In this document: one piece after another, positions 7,845 to 16,803 of the stretch
Layout of the letters: each line of letters opens with the position of its first letter
Position numbering within the stretch: the first letter of the stretch is position 1
Assembly: GCA_963788125.1 (NCBI GenBank)
Contig: CAWBFN010000001.1
Coordinates: 496,001-560,000 of the forward strand
Length of the DNA stretch: 64,000 nt
Source of the DNA: Bog-473 sp963788125
GTDB lineage: Bacteria > Actinomycetota > Acidimicrobiia > Acidimicrobiales > RAAP-2
Direction: 5' to 3'
Made by a program: the position numbers and the translations under genes
Notes under the pieces: model-generated
What the model saw: the letters and a program-made list of their open reading frames with translations, nothing else
Told to the model about the DNA's origin: nothing
Database searches by the model: none

Positions 7845-9906
7845 CGGATTTGTCAAGATCCTGGACGGCAACACCTTCGTGGTGAGCGATGCCCGTGGCG
7901 ACATTGAGGCTTCCCTCACCGACCCGACGGGACTGTTCTCCTTCGACACCCGGTTCCTCTCGAAGTGGGTGCTGACGGTCAACGGGGAGCGGCTCAATGC
8001 GCTCTCGACCGATGATCTGCAGTACTTCGAGGCGCAATTCTTCCTCGTCCTCGGCACCGGCACCGTGTATGTCGACGCCGACCTCTCGGTGATTCGCCGG
8101 AGAACGGTTGCCGCCGGCTTCGAGGAGGAGTTGATCGTCCTGAATCACACTTCCAAGCACGTTGATCTGCAATTGCGCCTCGACGCGGACTGCGACTTCG
8201 CCGACCTGTTTGAGGTCAAGGACGCCCTCCAGAAGAAGGGCTCCTACCATCGATTGGTCGAGGACGACTGCCTCGTCCTGCGATACGAGCGGGAAACCTT
8301 CAGGCGAGCTACACGTATTTCGACAACGGCAGAGGCCGGCTTCGACGAGAGCGGTCTGACTCTCGCCGTTGGCCTCGAGCCACACGGCAAGTGGACGACC
8401 GAGATCCAGGTCGAAGTCAGCGGCGGGGGAATGGAGCTCGTTCCCCGAAGCCGCGTCCGAACGCAAGCCAAGAGAGCAGATCACATGGCGAAGAGCCTCC
8501 AGACCTGGCTCTCAAACGCCCCGAAACTCGAGAGCGACTCCGACTCCCTCCGAGCCACGTATCATCGAAGTCTGGTCGACCTCGCGGCCCTGCGATTCGA
8601 GTTGCCGATTCTACCGGGTCAGTTTCTTCCCGCGGCCGGCCTGCCGTGGTTCATGACCGTGTTCGGTCGGGACAGCATCATCACGAGCCTCCAGGCGCTT
8701 CCGTTCGCCCCCGACCTGGCCGCGACCACGCTGCGTGCGCTCGCGGCCCGTCAGGGCACGTGCTTCGACGACTTCCGGGACGAGGATCCGGGGCGAATCC
8801 TCCACGAGATGCGGTACGGCGAACTCACCGCCTTCGAGGAACGCCCTCACTCGGCCTATTACGGCTGCGCCGACGCCACGCCCCTCTTCGTCGTCCTGAT
8901 GGACGAGTACGAGCGCTGGACCGGTGACACGAAGCTAGTCCGAGACCTCGAATTCGAGGCTCGAGCCGCTTTGGACTGGATCGATGACTACGCTGACCTC
9001 CTGGGCAACGGTTACATCTCCTACCAGCGCCGGAACGAGCAGACCGGCCTCGAGAACCAGTGTTGGAAGGACTCGTGGGACTCTATTTCGTTTTCCGACG
9101 GCACGTTGCCGGGTTTTCCACGCGCCACCTGCGAGCTGCAGGGCTACGCCTACGACGCCAAGGTACGCGGGGCGCGCTTGGCCCGGCTCGTATGGCGTGA
9201 CACCGGGTTGGCCGACCGCCTCGAGAAGGAGGCGGCGGAGCTCAAGCGCCGGTTCAACCGCGATTTCTGGGTCCAGGACGGGGAGTACTTCGCCATCGCG
9301 CTCGACCCCGCAGGTCGCCAAGTCGACGCCCTGACGTCCAACAACGGGCATCTTCTCTGGAGTGGCATCGTCGACAAGTCCAAGGCCAAGGCGGTGGTCG
9401 GTCATCTCATGGGGCCGAGGCTGTTCTCGGGCTGGGGCGTGCGGACGATGGCGGAGGGCGAGAGTCGTTTCAACCCGATCGGGTACCACGTGGGAACGGT
9501 GTGGCCATTCGACAACTCGTTCATCGCTTGGGGCCTACGTCGATATGGGTTCAAGGAGGAGGCCGCCCAGATCGCCGAGGGTATTCTGGCGGCCGCGGAG
9601 TTCTTCGAGGGTCGGCTGCCCGAGGCCTTCGGTGGCTACCAGCGGGTGCTGACCAGGTATCCGGTGCAGTACCCAACGGCGTGCAGCCCTCAGGCGTGGT
9701 CGACAGGAGCACCCCTCCTCCTGCTACGCACCATGCTGGGTTTGGAGCCGATGGGCGATCACCTCGTCGTCGATCCGTCGATGCCGAACAACATCGGACA
9801 GGTCCAACTGCTCGATATCCCGGGCCGATGGGGCAAGATCGACGCGTTTGGGCGCGGTCGCGTCGACACGACCCGAGTGGCGCGCCGGTTCGCCGGGCGT
9901 CGGTAA
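7837..9906 (+). CDS. Amylo-alpha-1,6-glucosidase/glycogen debranching-like enzyme
   Basis: 689-residue cytoplasmic enzyme predicted to act on alpha-glucans or related oligosaccharides. An N-terminal beta-rich domain of the bacterial debranching-enzyme N type covers about residues 5-200 (LTDPTGLFSFDTRFLSKW). A C-terminal (alpha/alpha)6 glycosidase domain follows; it includes LPWFMTVFGRDSIITSLQAL near residue 268, WKDSWDSI near 410, IGYHVGTVWPFDNSFIAWG near 547, and YPTACSPQAWSTGAPLLLL near 610. The ATG at 7837 is used because the preceding gene ends at 7844 and the longer extension is unconserved-looking. The exact substrate is not determined by sequence; such proteins in actinobacteria are often annotated only generally. 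Confidence 0.88.
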   Translation: MTDGFVKILDGNTFVVSDARGDIEASLTDPTGLFSFDTRFLSKWVLTVNGERLNALSTDDLQYFEAQFFLVLGTGTVYVDADLSVIRRRTVAAGFEEELIVLNHTSKHVDLQLRLDADCDFADLFEVKDALQKKGSYHRLVEDDCLVLRYERETFRRATRISTTAEAGFDESGLTLAVGLEPHGKWTTEIQVEVSGGGMELVPRSRVRTQAKRADHMAKSLQTWLSNAPKLESDSDSLRATYHRSLVDLAALRFELPILPGQFLPAAGLPWFMTVFGRDSIITSLQALPFAPDLAATTLRALAARQGTCFDDFRDEDPGRILHEMRYGELTAFEERPHSAYYGCADATPLFVVLMDEYERWTGDTKLVRDLEFEARAALDWIDDYADLLGNGYISYQRRNEQTGLENQCWKDSWDSISFSDGTLPGFPRATCELQGYAYDAKVRGARLARLVWRDTGLADRLEKEAAELKRRFNRDFWVQDGEYFAIALDPAGRQVDALTSNNGHLLWSGIVDKSKAKAVVGHLMGPRLFSGWGVRTMAEGESRFNPIGYHVGTVWPFDNSFIAWGLRRYGFKEEAAQIAEGILAAAEFFEGRLPEAFGGYQRVLTRYPVQYPTACSPQAWSTGAPLLLLRTMLGLEPMGDHLVVDPSMPNNIGQVQLLDIPGRWGKIDAFGRGRVDTTRVARRFAGRR

Positions 9907-10027
9907 AGACGAACTAGGTTCGGGCCGTGGCGCCGAATCGATTTACCCAGTGTGAGCTGCAGCGGGGACCGGACTCCGGCTCTTCCAGGATGATCGCGAC
10001 AGACAAGTCAGAGGAGAGAAGGTACCC

Positions 10028-11464
10028 ATGGTCTTGACGAAGGTTGCACACCCCAGTGTGGAAGAGCGACGAGCCAAGGGAAAGGGCGCCCGTGAGCTGA
10101 CACCGCTCGCCAGCCACAGCGGATGGACCACTGCCCCGGACCGTCCCGACCCGGTCGCAGTGCTCCAATCACAGAACAAGACCCGTGAACCCGATCTGGT
10201 TCCCGTTCGCCACGGTCGGATGATGGTGTCTCCCTTCACCTTCTACCGGGGTGCCGCGGGAATCATGGCGGCCGACCTCAAGGACACGCCAACGGCCGGC
10301 CTGAACGTCCAGTTGTGCGGCGACGCGCATCTGTCGAACTTTGGGGTGTTCGCCTCCCCCGAGCGGACACTGCTCTTCGATCTCAACGACTTCGACGAGA
10401 CCCTGCCCGGGCCCTTCGAGTACGACGTGAAGCGAATGGCTGCGAGCTTCACCATCGCCGGCCGCAACAACGGGTTCAGTGCTCCGGATGTAAGTGCGAC
10501 CACGCTCGCTGCGGTGCGGGCGTATCGCGAGGCCATGATCGGGTTCGCCGAGATGCGCAACATGGATATCTGGTATGCCCGACTGACCGAGCAAGATCTC
10601 ATGGAGGCGATCGACACCCTGACCAAGGGGGCTGGGACCAAGCAGGCGGCCGCCCAGGCCAAACAGGGGGCTCAGCAAGCGAAGAAGAACGCGCTGAAGG
10701 CGCACACCCGCGACAGCCTGCAGGCGCTGTCCAAGCTCGCCGAGGTGGTCGACGGTCGTTATCGGATCGTCAGCCAGCCGCCCGTGGTTATCCCGGCCCG
10801 CGACCTCGAGGCAATGTACGGGTACTCCGCCGACGAGATCCAAGAGATGGTCCACCAGCAGTTCCGGGCCTACCGCGAGACGTTGCAGGATGATCGGCGC
10901 CAGCTCCTCGAGCGCTTCGAGATCGTCGACATGGCCCGCAAGGTGGTCGGCGTAGGAAGTGTCGGCACTCGGGCGTTCATCGTCCTGCTCCAGGGCCGCG
11001 ACGAGCGAGACCCGCTGTTTCTCCAGGTCAAGGAGGCGACCGCCTCGGTGCTCGAAGGCCACCTCCCCAAGAGCCGGTTCACCGAGCCAGGAGAGCGTGT
11101 GGTCCAAGGACAGCGGTTGATGCAGGCGGCCAGCGACATCTACCTCGGATGGACGACGGGCGCTGAGGCGAACCGCCACCTCTACTGGCGCCAGCTGCGC
11201 GACATGAAGGGTTCCGCCCTCGTGGAGACGATGACCCCGATCGCCCTCGCCTTCTACGCCGGCATCTGCGGCTGGACCTTAGCCCGCGCCCACGCCCGGT
11301 CGGGAGATGCCATCGAGTTGGCCGCATACCTGGGTAAGAGCGACAAGTTCGACCGGTCGGTCACCGACTTCTCTGAGCGCTACGCCGACCAGAACGAGCG
11401 AGACTACCGAGCGTTTGAGAAGGCGATCCAGTCTGGATACCTGGAAGCTGTCGAGGGTATCTGA
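10028..11464 (+). CDS. DUF2252 domain-containing protein
   Basis: 478-residue cytoplasmic protein typical of DUF2252, a family with distant kinase-like (aminoglycoside phosphotransferase-type) features. Recognisable segments are MMVSPFTFYRGAAGIMAADL near residue 65, LCGDAHLSNFGVF near 96 (the GDxHxxNF motif), and LFDLNDFDETLPGPFEYDVK near 117. The C-terminal half contains DVYLGW-like SDIYLGWTTGAEANRHLYWR and FYAGICGWTLARAHARSGD. A run rich in Ala/Lys/Gln at residues 200-225 looks like a coiled linker. The ATG at 10028 follows GAGGAGAGAAGGTACCC. It stands alone after the debranching-like gene. Confidence 0.9.
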   Translation: MVLTKVAHPSVEERRAKGKGARELTPLASHSGWTTAPDRPDPVAVLQSQNKTREPDLVPVRHGRMMVSPFTFYRGAAGIMAADLKDTPTAGLNVQLCGDAHLSNFGVFASPERTLLFDLNDFDETLPGPFEYDVKRMAASFTIAGRNNGFSAPDVSATTLAAVRAYREAMIGFAEMRNMDIWYARLTEQDLMEAIDTLTKGAGTKQAAAQAKQGAQQAKKNALKAHTRDSLQALSKLAEVVDGRYRIVSQPPVVIPARDLEAMYGYSADEIQEMVHQQFRAYRETLQDDRRQLLERFEIVDMARKVVGVGSVGTRAFIVLLQGRDERDPLFLQVKEATASVLEGHLPKSRFTEPGERVVQGQRLMQAASDIYLGWTTGAEANRHLYWRQLRDMKGSALVETMTPIALAFYAGICGWTLARAHARSGDAIELAAYLGKSDKFDRSVTDFSERYADQNERDYRAFEKAIQSGYLEAVEGI

Positions 11465-11551
11465 GCTGGGAAACGTAGCGTTGGTGCCTGCTCGTCGCGC
11501 TGCGCCTTGAGGCACGCGCGAGCGGCATCGACGATGGGTCCCTGCGTATTT

Positions 11552-11956
11552 TCAACTGGTTGACAGGATCTTCGCCTTCTGCGCCTCGAACTCGGCGTCA
11601 GTCAGAACGCCCTGAGACTTGAGTTCGGCCAGCTTGCTCAGTTCGGAGGCGACGCCGCCTCCTGACGTTCCTGCGGCCTCCTTGACATATTGGTCGAAGG
11701 CGGTCTTCTGCTGCGCAACCTCCTGCACCTTACGCTCCTGCATCTTGCCACCACGAGCGATGAGGTAGACGAAGACACCTAGGTACGGGAGGATGATCAC
11801 GAAGATGACCCAGAGCGCCTTGATCCATCCATTGAGGTCCTGACTACGGAAGATGTCGAAGAAGACAGTGAAAAGTATCCAGATCCAAATAAAGAAAAGG
11901 AAAAAGTAGAGCATTGACAGGAATATGCCGCCGAATGGGTAGTTGTATGCGAGCAC
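11552..11956 (-). CDS. PLDc_N-like membrane protein with C-terminal SHOCT domain
   Basis: 134-residue protein. The N-terminal half is a two-helix membrane module (LSMLYFFLFFIWIWILFTVF and IKALWVIFVIILPYLGVFVY) of the cardiolipin-synthase N-terminal type. The cytoplasmic part (ARGGKMQERKVQEVAQQK) leads through a Gly/Ser linker to a SHOCT tail (ASELSKLAELKSQGVLTDAE). The tail resembles that of the SHOCT protein at 2299-2574. These proteins are common in actinobacteria, and their role is unclear. Confidence 0.88.
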   Translation of the reverse strand: MLAYNYPFGGIFLSMLYFFLFFIWIWILFTVFFDIFRSQDLNGWIKALWVIFVIILPYLGVFVYLIARGGKMQERKVQEVAQQKTAFDQYVKEAAGTSGGGVASELSKLAELKSQGVLTDAEFEAQKAKILSTS

Positions 11957-12205
11957 CCGAGCCTCCTGATCGTCAGAGATACCTCTCTATGTCTACCTTC
12001 CGATTCGGTCAATTGCGAGGATCTTGGAAAAGATTTGCGCGAGGAGTCAGGTCGTCAGGCAAGACCTAGCTGTTGAAGTGTCGGAGCAAGGATGTTCACG
12101 GTGCCTGTTCCCAGCGATTTCCCAGCGTCAGGTGGTCGCCCACACCCGGGTAGGGGTGCGAGTCAACGACCAATACCTGAGGCGGCACTGATAGGACCAG
12201 CTTCG

Positions 12206-12709
12206 TCAATAGGGATCGTTCAGTAGCGACTGACCTCGCTTCAAGGAGGAACCCGCTGTCCGCCGGTACTCTTCGGTTGCCTCTGCGATCTCCTGGAGCG
12301 TGATCACGTCAGCGATGTCCGCAAATCCGTCCGGCGCACGCTCTTCGACAAGCTTCATGGGCAGTTCCGGTCCGAGGCCGCGATTCGCACGGACGATTGC
12401 AGCCGTGGCTGGTCGGCGAGCCAATTCGTAGTGGCGCAGGGCCAGGTCGATGTCATCGTGGTGACGCCGGATGCAGCCGGCGAGAACGCGGAGTGTGTAG
12501 TGGGCATCGATGTCGAGCACGCCGTCGGAGCGTACGTTCTGCCAGTCGATACCTCCCTCGAGGACGGTGCCCGCCGTCCCCTCCAGGCCCCCATATCCTT
12601 CGAACGAGCCCCCGTCGAAAGGAATGAACCTACGCCCGCCGCCGAGGTCCACAGGAGCGCGCACCTGGATTTCGACCACGAGGAGCTCCCGCAATTTGAC
12701 CGCTCTCAT
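12206..12709 (-). CDS. Chimera: DUF3237 N-part fused to flavin monooxygenase C-terminus
   Basis: 167 residues in one uninterrupted frame, but the two halves look like parts of unrelated families. Residues 1-74 match DUF3237 (GGRRFIPFDGGSFEG, GGIDWQNVRSDGVLDIDAHY). The part from about residue 76 on (VLAGCIRRHHDDIDLALRHY, ELARRPATAAIVRANRGLGP, then VEERAPDGFADIADVI) matches the extreme C-terminus of PhzS/salicylate-hydroxylase-like flavin oxidoreductases, which normally follows 300 residues of FAD-binding domain. The FAD Rossmann motif is absent. The simplest reading is a deletion that joined two genes in frame; an assembly artefact is also possible. Function as an enzyme is doubtful. Confidence 0.6.
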   Translation of the reverse strand: MRAVKLRELLVVEIQVRAPVDLGGGRRFIPFDGGSFEGYGGLEGTAGTVLEGGIDWQNVRSDGVLDIDAHYTLRVLAGCIRRHHDDIDLALRHYELARRPATAAIVRANRGLGPELPMKLVEERAPDGFADIADVITLQEIAEATEEYRRTAGSSLKRGQSLLNDPY

Positions 12710-12948
12710 GGGCGACCGCACTCCTTCCTGGCTGCGACCGGGTGCACGCTGCACCCGCTACCTGATCGGTGAGTTTGGTGATGGTAACAGTCAATCTCAC
12801 AGTTGGATGCAGGAATGCCGTGCCCAATAATGACCGCTGGATTCGAAGAACAGGCTCGTGATTTCCACGATTAGGAGTGCTGTGATGGGTTGCCGCCTCC
12901 AGGTGCTCGCGAAAGGATGAGGTAAAGGCACATAGAGGGGATCGATCG

Positions 12949-14328
12949 ATGGCCGTTCTGTCCGGTCCGGTGACCACCGGCGAAAAGGGTATGCCGTTCG
13001 GCCGTCCGAATCTGGACCTCGCGAGACTCGGCTACCAGGAAAAGGAGTACTTCCTCGAGGGGACCGCCACGAGATACCGACCGAGGGCCGGGACCGACCT
13101 CGGGCGAGACGGCCGGTGGGATGTCGAGCCGGCCGGCACCGCTCCTTACCGAACCCGATACGTCGTGTACCGGCCGGCCGACGACGCGTTCAATGGCACG
13201 GTTCTCGTGTCGTGGAACAACGTCACGGCTGGCTTCGACGGCTACACCGTCGACAGTGCCGAGATCCTACATAGCGGCTATGCGTACGTGGCGGTCACCG
13301 CTCAACGAGCTGGGGTGCATGGGATGGGCGAGCAACCCATGGGCCTGGTCCAGTGGGACCCGGAACGATACGGGACCTTATCGATATCGAGTGACGACTA
13401 CTCCTTCGACATCTTCACCCAAGCCGCCCGAACGGTGAGCGCCGAGCGATCCCGGTCGCCGATCGATCCTCTCGAGGGACTCGACATTCGCCACTTGGTG
13501 GCATTTGGAGGGTCGCAATCGGCCAGCCGGCTGGGTACCTACATCAACGCCATCCAGCCGATCGAGGGCCTTTTCGATGCCTTCCTTCCGTATCTCTATT
13601 TTGGAGGGGGGTCACCGCTGGACGTGGGGGAGGAGGTCTTCAACCCCGGTACCAACCGCCTGCAGCGATCCAGTTTGCCGATGATCCCGTGTCGGATCCG
13701 CGACGACCTCGACGCACTCGTCATGGTCGTCAACTCGGAGGTAGAGGCCATTTCCTGTTACCCGGTGCGCCAGTCCGACACCGAGCGGTACCGGTATTGG
13801 GAGGCCGCCGGCACGGCCCATGTCTCGCTTCAGTCGATGCAGAGTCGGGCTGCGGCGATGGGGCAGGACCAAGGGGTGGCGTTCGTAGCGGCGATGAGGG
13901 GCATTAACGAAGTGCCGCTCACTCCGGTGATGGAGGCCGCATACCGTCGTCTCCAGGAGTGGCTTGAAACGGGGACGGCCCCGCCGGCCCAGCCACTCAT
14001 CGAGTTCGGGGGTGACCCGGCTGACGTGGTTCGCGACGAGAACGGCATCGCTCGGGGAGGGATCCGGCTTCCACAGGTGGAGGTGCCACTGGCCACCAAT
14101 TCGGCGGTCCCAGCACCCAACAACCCCCTCGGCTTCCTCGGGGGCTCCTGCATACCATTCGCGCCGGAGAAGATCCTCGCCCTCTACGGTGACTCTGAGA
14201 AGTACTTGGCCCGATTCGAGCAGGCGACTCGGGCGGCTCACCAGGCCGCGGTGATCCTGGATCGCGATGTGGAGCCGCTGCTGCGCGATGCCGAGTCCGC
14301 ATTCGATCGCGCGATCACCGGCGCGTAA
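12949..14328 (+). CDS. Alpha/beta hydrolase domain protein (Abhydrolase_10-like)
   Basis: 459-residue protein of the large alpha/beta-hydrolase domain family often found in xenobiotic or terpenoid gene sets. Visible features are RTRYVVYRPADDAFNGTVLV in the N-terminal part, a nucleophile elbow FGGSQSASRL near residue 186 (Gly-x-Ser-x-x), and GTAHVSLQS near residue 290 as a possible catalytic-histidine region. No signal peptide is seen. The start ATG follows a weak purine-rich site (GAGGGGATCGATCG). The gene converges with the PHS transporter gene; 218 non-coding bases separate them, with only a weak hairpin at 14357-14373. The substrate is unknown. Confidence 0.82.
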   Translation: MAVLSGPVTTGEKGMPFGRPNLDLARLGYQEKEYFLEGTATRYRPRAGTDLGRDGRWDVEPAGTAPYRTRYVVYRPADDAFNGTVLVSWNNVTAGFDGYTVDSAEILHSGYAYVAVTAQRAGVHGMGEQPMGLVQWDPERYGTLSISSDDYSFDIFTQAARTVSAERSRSPIDPLEGLDIRHLVAFGGSQSASRLGTYINAIQPIEGLFDAFLPYLYFGGGSPLDVGEEVFNPGTNRLQRSSLPMIPCRIRDDLDALVMVVNSEVEAISCYPVRQSDTERYRYWEAAGTAHVSLQSMQSRAAAMGQDQGVAFVAAMRGINEVPLTPVMEAAYRRLQEWLETGTAPPAQPLIEFGGDPADVVRDENGIARGGIRLPQVEVPLATNSAVPAPNNPLGFLGGSCIPFAPEKILALYGDSEKYLARFEQATRAAHQAAVILDRDVEPLLRDAESAFDRAITGA

Positions 14329-14546
14329 CGCCACCCCGCCACCCCATGGGCTGACTCAGCCTTGCTCTGGCTGTAGGAGCGCCACTGCCCTTCCCAGCAG
14401 CACAACAGCGTGGGCACGGGGCGGTGGTCCAAGCAGCTCGACGCACCCTTGTTCGCTCATGGTCCGACGGCGCACGGCACCCCGACGAATGAACTCAAAG
14501 ACCGGGTTGAGCCGTCGCACAGCCGTCCCCGATTCGGGAGCTCCCG

Positions 14547-16049
14547 CTATGCCGTTTTCAGTTCCGGGCCCGCGGGATTTGTGACTGCCTCTACCGGGGT
14601 AAGCCGACCCGGTAGAACACTAACTTCGTCGGCTGAGATGTCTTCTAGCGTCCGTCCGGCTGGTTCTGGGAGCACTGAAGTGACCAGGAAACCCAGGACT
14701 GCGGATACGCCAGCGACCGTCAATAGGCCACGTAAGCCGATGTGGTCTTGAAGGACTGGTACGAGAAAGACCCCGACGAAGGCGCCCAGTTTGCCGATGC
14801 CCGCCGCTACTCCGTGGCCGGTTGTCCGCATGCTCACCGGAAACACCTCTGAAGGCAACACGAAGGTCGTCATGTTCGGACCGAACTGAATAAAGAAGTA
14901 GCTCAGGCCGAGGATGGCCAGAAATGGTGCCACGTGCTCGGTCAGGGCCGGGACGATGGCCAAGACCACGAAGCACAGCGCCATGACGGAGAATCCAATG
15001 AACTGCAGACGCCGGTGCCCGATACGGTCCATCTTGGCCACGGCAAGCAGGTAGCCCGGCACAGCAAAGATCACGAACATGCCCAGCGACCACAGGAGCT
15101 TGGTTTCGAGGGACGCCGTCGGATTGACCTCTTTCAAGATGGCGGGCAGCGACAGCGTGTTCCCGTAGTAGGCGTAATCGAAGAGGAACCACGCTCCGGC
15201 GGTGCCCAAGATGAGCTTGAGCATCCGTGGGTCGGACAGGAAACTGCGAAGCTGCAGGCGCCCCGAGGGTGTGTTTGAACCAGTGGGCTGGGCAATGACG
15301 CCGTCGGAGAAACGTCCAAGATCCTGGGCGGCCCTCGCCGACTCGCCCTGTACCTGGGCCAGGTAGCGAGGAGATTCGGGCATTTTGGAGCGCAGGTAGA
15401 CGACGGCGGCGGCCGGTATGGCTCCGAGGCCGAGCAGGATGCGCCACACCACTCCGTCTCCGATGCCCGAGGACAACAGTAAGAGGGCGATGAGCGGGCC
15501 GACGATCAGGCCGAGCGCCTGCATGGAAAAGACCAGCCCGACCAGGCGACCCCGATCCTGGCGGTTGGAGTACTCGCTCATGAATACTGCCGAGACGGGA
15601 TAGTCGCCACCGATGCCGAGCCCGAGTACCAAACGAGCGATGACCAGAAGTATGAAGTTGGGGGCGAAGGCCGAGGCGACTGCTCCGAAGATCATGATCA
15701 CAGCGACGGTGACGTACACTTTCTTTCGGCCGATGACGTCGGCAATGCGCCCGAAAGTGAAGGCCCCGACAAAGGCACCCAAGATGGCCGCTCCGGTGAC
15801 CCAACTGGTCTGAAGCGTGCTCAGGTGCCATTGCACGGCCACCAAGGCGGCCACCGTGCCAATGACGAAGAGGTCGTAGGCATCGGTGAAGAACCCGACC
15901 CCCGAAATGATCACCGTGCGGCGGTGAAACTTGCTCGCCGGAGCTTCGTTCAAAAGGTCGGTAACCGTTTGAACTCCCGGAACGGGGAGGACGACGTCGC
16001 TCTCGCCCGCTGCCTGCTCGGGCGAGCGATCTTCCCCCCATGTGAGCAC
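14547..16049 (-). CDS. MFS permease of the phosphate:H+ symporter (PHS) type
   Basis: 500-residue, 12-helix permease. The opening SGVGFFTDAYDLFVIGTV is characteristic of the Pho84-like PHS branch, and FGRIADVIGRKKVYV is the motif A loop. VLGLGIGGDYPVSAVFMSEY in helix 4 is the GGDYP signature shared with Pho84-type carriers. A likely soluble linker (PESPRYLAQVQGESARAAQD) follows helix 6. The gene is divergent from a phoU gene with PHO-box-like repeats between them, supporting a role in phosphate uptake. Organic phosphate or aromatic acid substrates cannot be excluded on sequence alone. Confidence 0.85.
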   Translation of the reverse strand: MLTWGEDRSPEQAAGESDVVLPVPGVQTVTDLLNEAPASKFHRRTVIISGVGFFTDAYDLFVIGTVAALVAVQWHLSTLQTSWVTGAAILGAFVGAFTFGRIADVIGRKKVYVTVAVIMIFGAVASAFAPNFILLVIARLVLGLGIGGDYPVSAVFMSEYSNRQDRGRLVGLVFSMQALGLIVGPLIALLLLSSGIGDGVVWRILLGLGAIPAAAVVYLRSKMPESPRYLAQVQGESARAAQDLGRFSDGVIAQPTGSNTPSGRLQLRSFLSDPRMLKLILGTAGAWFLFDYAYYGNTLSLPAILKEVNPTASLETKLLWSLGMFVIFAVPGYLLAVAKMDRIGHRRLQFIGFSVMALCFVVLAIVPALTEHVAPFLAILGLSYFFIQFGPNMTTFVLPSEVFPVSMRTTGHGVAAGIGKLGAFVGVFLVPVLQDHIGLRGLLTVAGVSAVLGFLVTSVLPEPAGRTLEDISADEVSVLPGRLTPVEAVTNPAGPELKTA

Positions 16050-16088
16050 ACGCCAACTCTTGCTGACCTGGGTAAACCACGGGCCATC

Positions 16089-16121
16089 TGAAGATGAACG
16101 TTACGCGAACGAATCGCGAAA
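16089..16121 (-). promoter_or_regulatory. Candidate PHO box: three 11-nt direct repeats
   Basis: Read on the minus strand, three contiguous 11-nt units occur: TTTCGCGATTC (16121-16111), GTTCGCGTAAC (16110-16100) and GTTCATCTTCA (16099-16089). The GTTCxxxxxxx pattern repeated every 11 bases is the layout of actinobacterial PhoP direct-repeat units. The site lies 40 bases upstream of the minus-strand PHS permease start and 36 bases before the plus-strand phoU start. Confidence 0.55.
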
Positions 16122-16156
16122 TTCTTGGTTATCTCTCCAGCTAGCCTGGGCTGGCC

Positions 16157-16777
16157 ATGGATCTCATACCTTCGGAACTCGACCCCATTGAAGCAGGAAT
16201 GATGCAGTTGTTCGCCTTGGTGTCTGAAGCCCTCGCCGGAGCCACGGAGGCGCTGTTGGGCAACGATGCTTCCGCGGGACTGGCAGTGGTCGACGGCGAC
16301 CAAGCGGTGGACGACCTCACGGCCGAAGTCGAGCTGATGGTCTGGCGTCGGATTGACGACGACAGCACGCCAAACACGGCCCTACGGCACTTGGTGGCCC
16401 TTCTCCTCATTCTGCCCGAATTGGAGCGCAGCGGAGACCTGGCCGAACACATCGCCCAGCGGGCGGTTGCCAATCTGGGCGCAGACATGAGCCCGCTCAG
16501 CAGGGGCATCGTGCAGCGTATGGCCGAAGTCGCCCTGGAAATGTGGCGTGACGCCGCCGATGCCTATGCAGATCGATCTGCCCTATCGGTGTCCCTGCAC
16601 GAGGACGACGAGGAGATTGACATTCTCCACGACCGGTTGACCGGCGCAATAGCCGCTGAAACCATGCCCACCGCCGTCAGCGCCCAGGTCACGTTATTGG
16701 CACGGTTCTACGAGCGGCTTGGCGATCATGCCGTCAATCTCGCTCGCCGAATCGAGATGCTGCGTGAGGGTGAGTGA
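16157..16777 (+). CDS. phoU: PhoU-like phosphate-signalling protein
   Basis: 206-residue all-helical cytoplasmic protein with two PhoU repeats. The first has ALLGNDASAGLAVVDGDQAVDD (about residues 32-53) and ELERSGDLAEHIAQRAV near residue 92. The second has DDEEIDILHDRLTGAI near 155 and ARFYERLGDHAVNLARRIEM near 180. The E-R-x-G-D-x-A/H motifs that bind metal are both present. PhoU proteins dampen phosphate uptake and signalling through PhoR or Pst. Here no pst genes are adjacent; the neighbour is a PHS-type symporter, so it may act with that permease. The start ATG has only a weak upstream purine match. Confidence 0.88.
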   Translation: MDLIPSELDPIEAGMMQLFALVSEALAGATEALLGNDASAGLAVVDGDQAVDDLTAEVELMVWRRIDDDSTPNTALRHLVALLLILPELERSGDLAEHIAQRAVANLGADMSPLSRGIVQRMAEVALEMWRDAADAYADRSALSVSLHEDDEEIDILHDRLTGAIAAETMPTAVSAQVTLLARFYERLGDHAVNLARRIEMLREGE

Positions 16778-16803
16778 CTCGCACGCCACCGCCACCACAC
16801 CAT

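Noticed and set aside
14357..14373. Hairpin CAGCC-N7-GGCTG between convergent genes
   Set aside because: Only five base pairs and no T-run, too weak to call a terminator.
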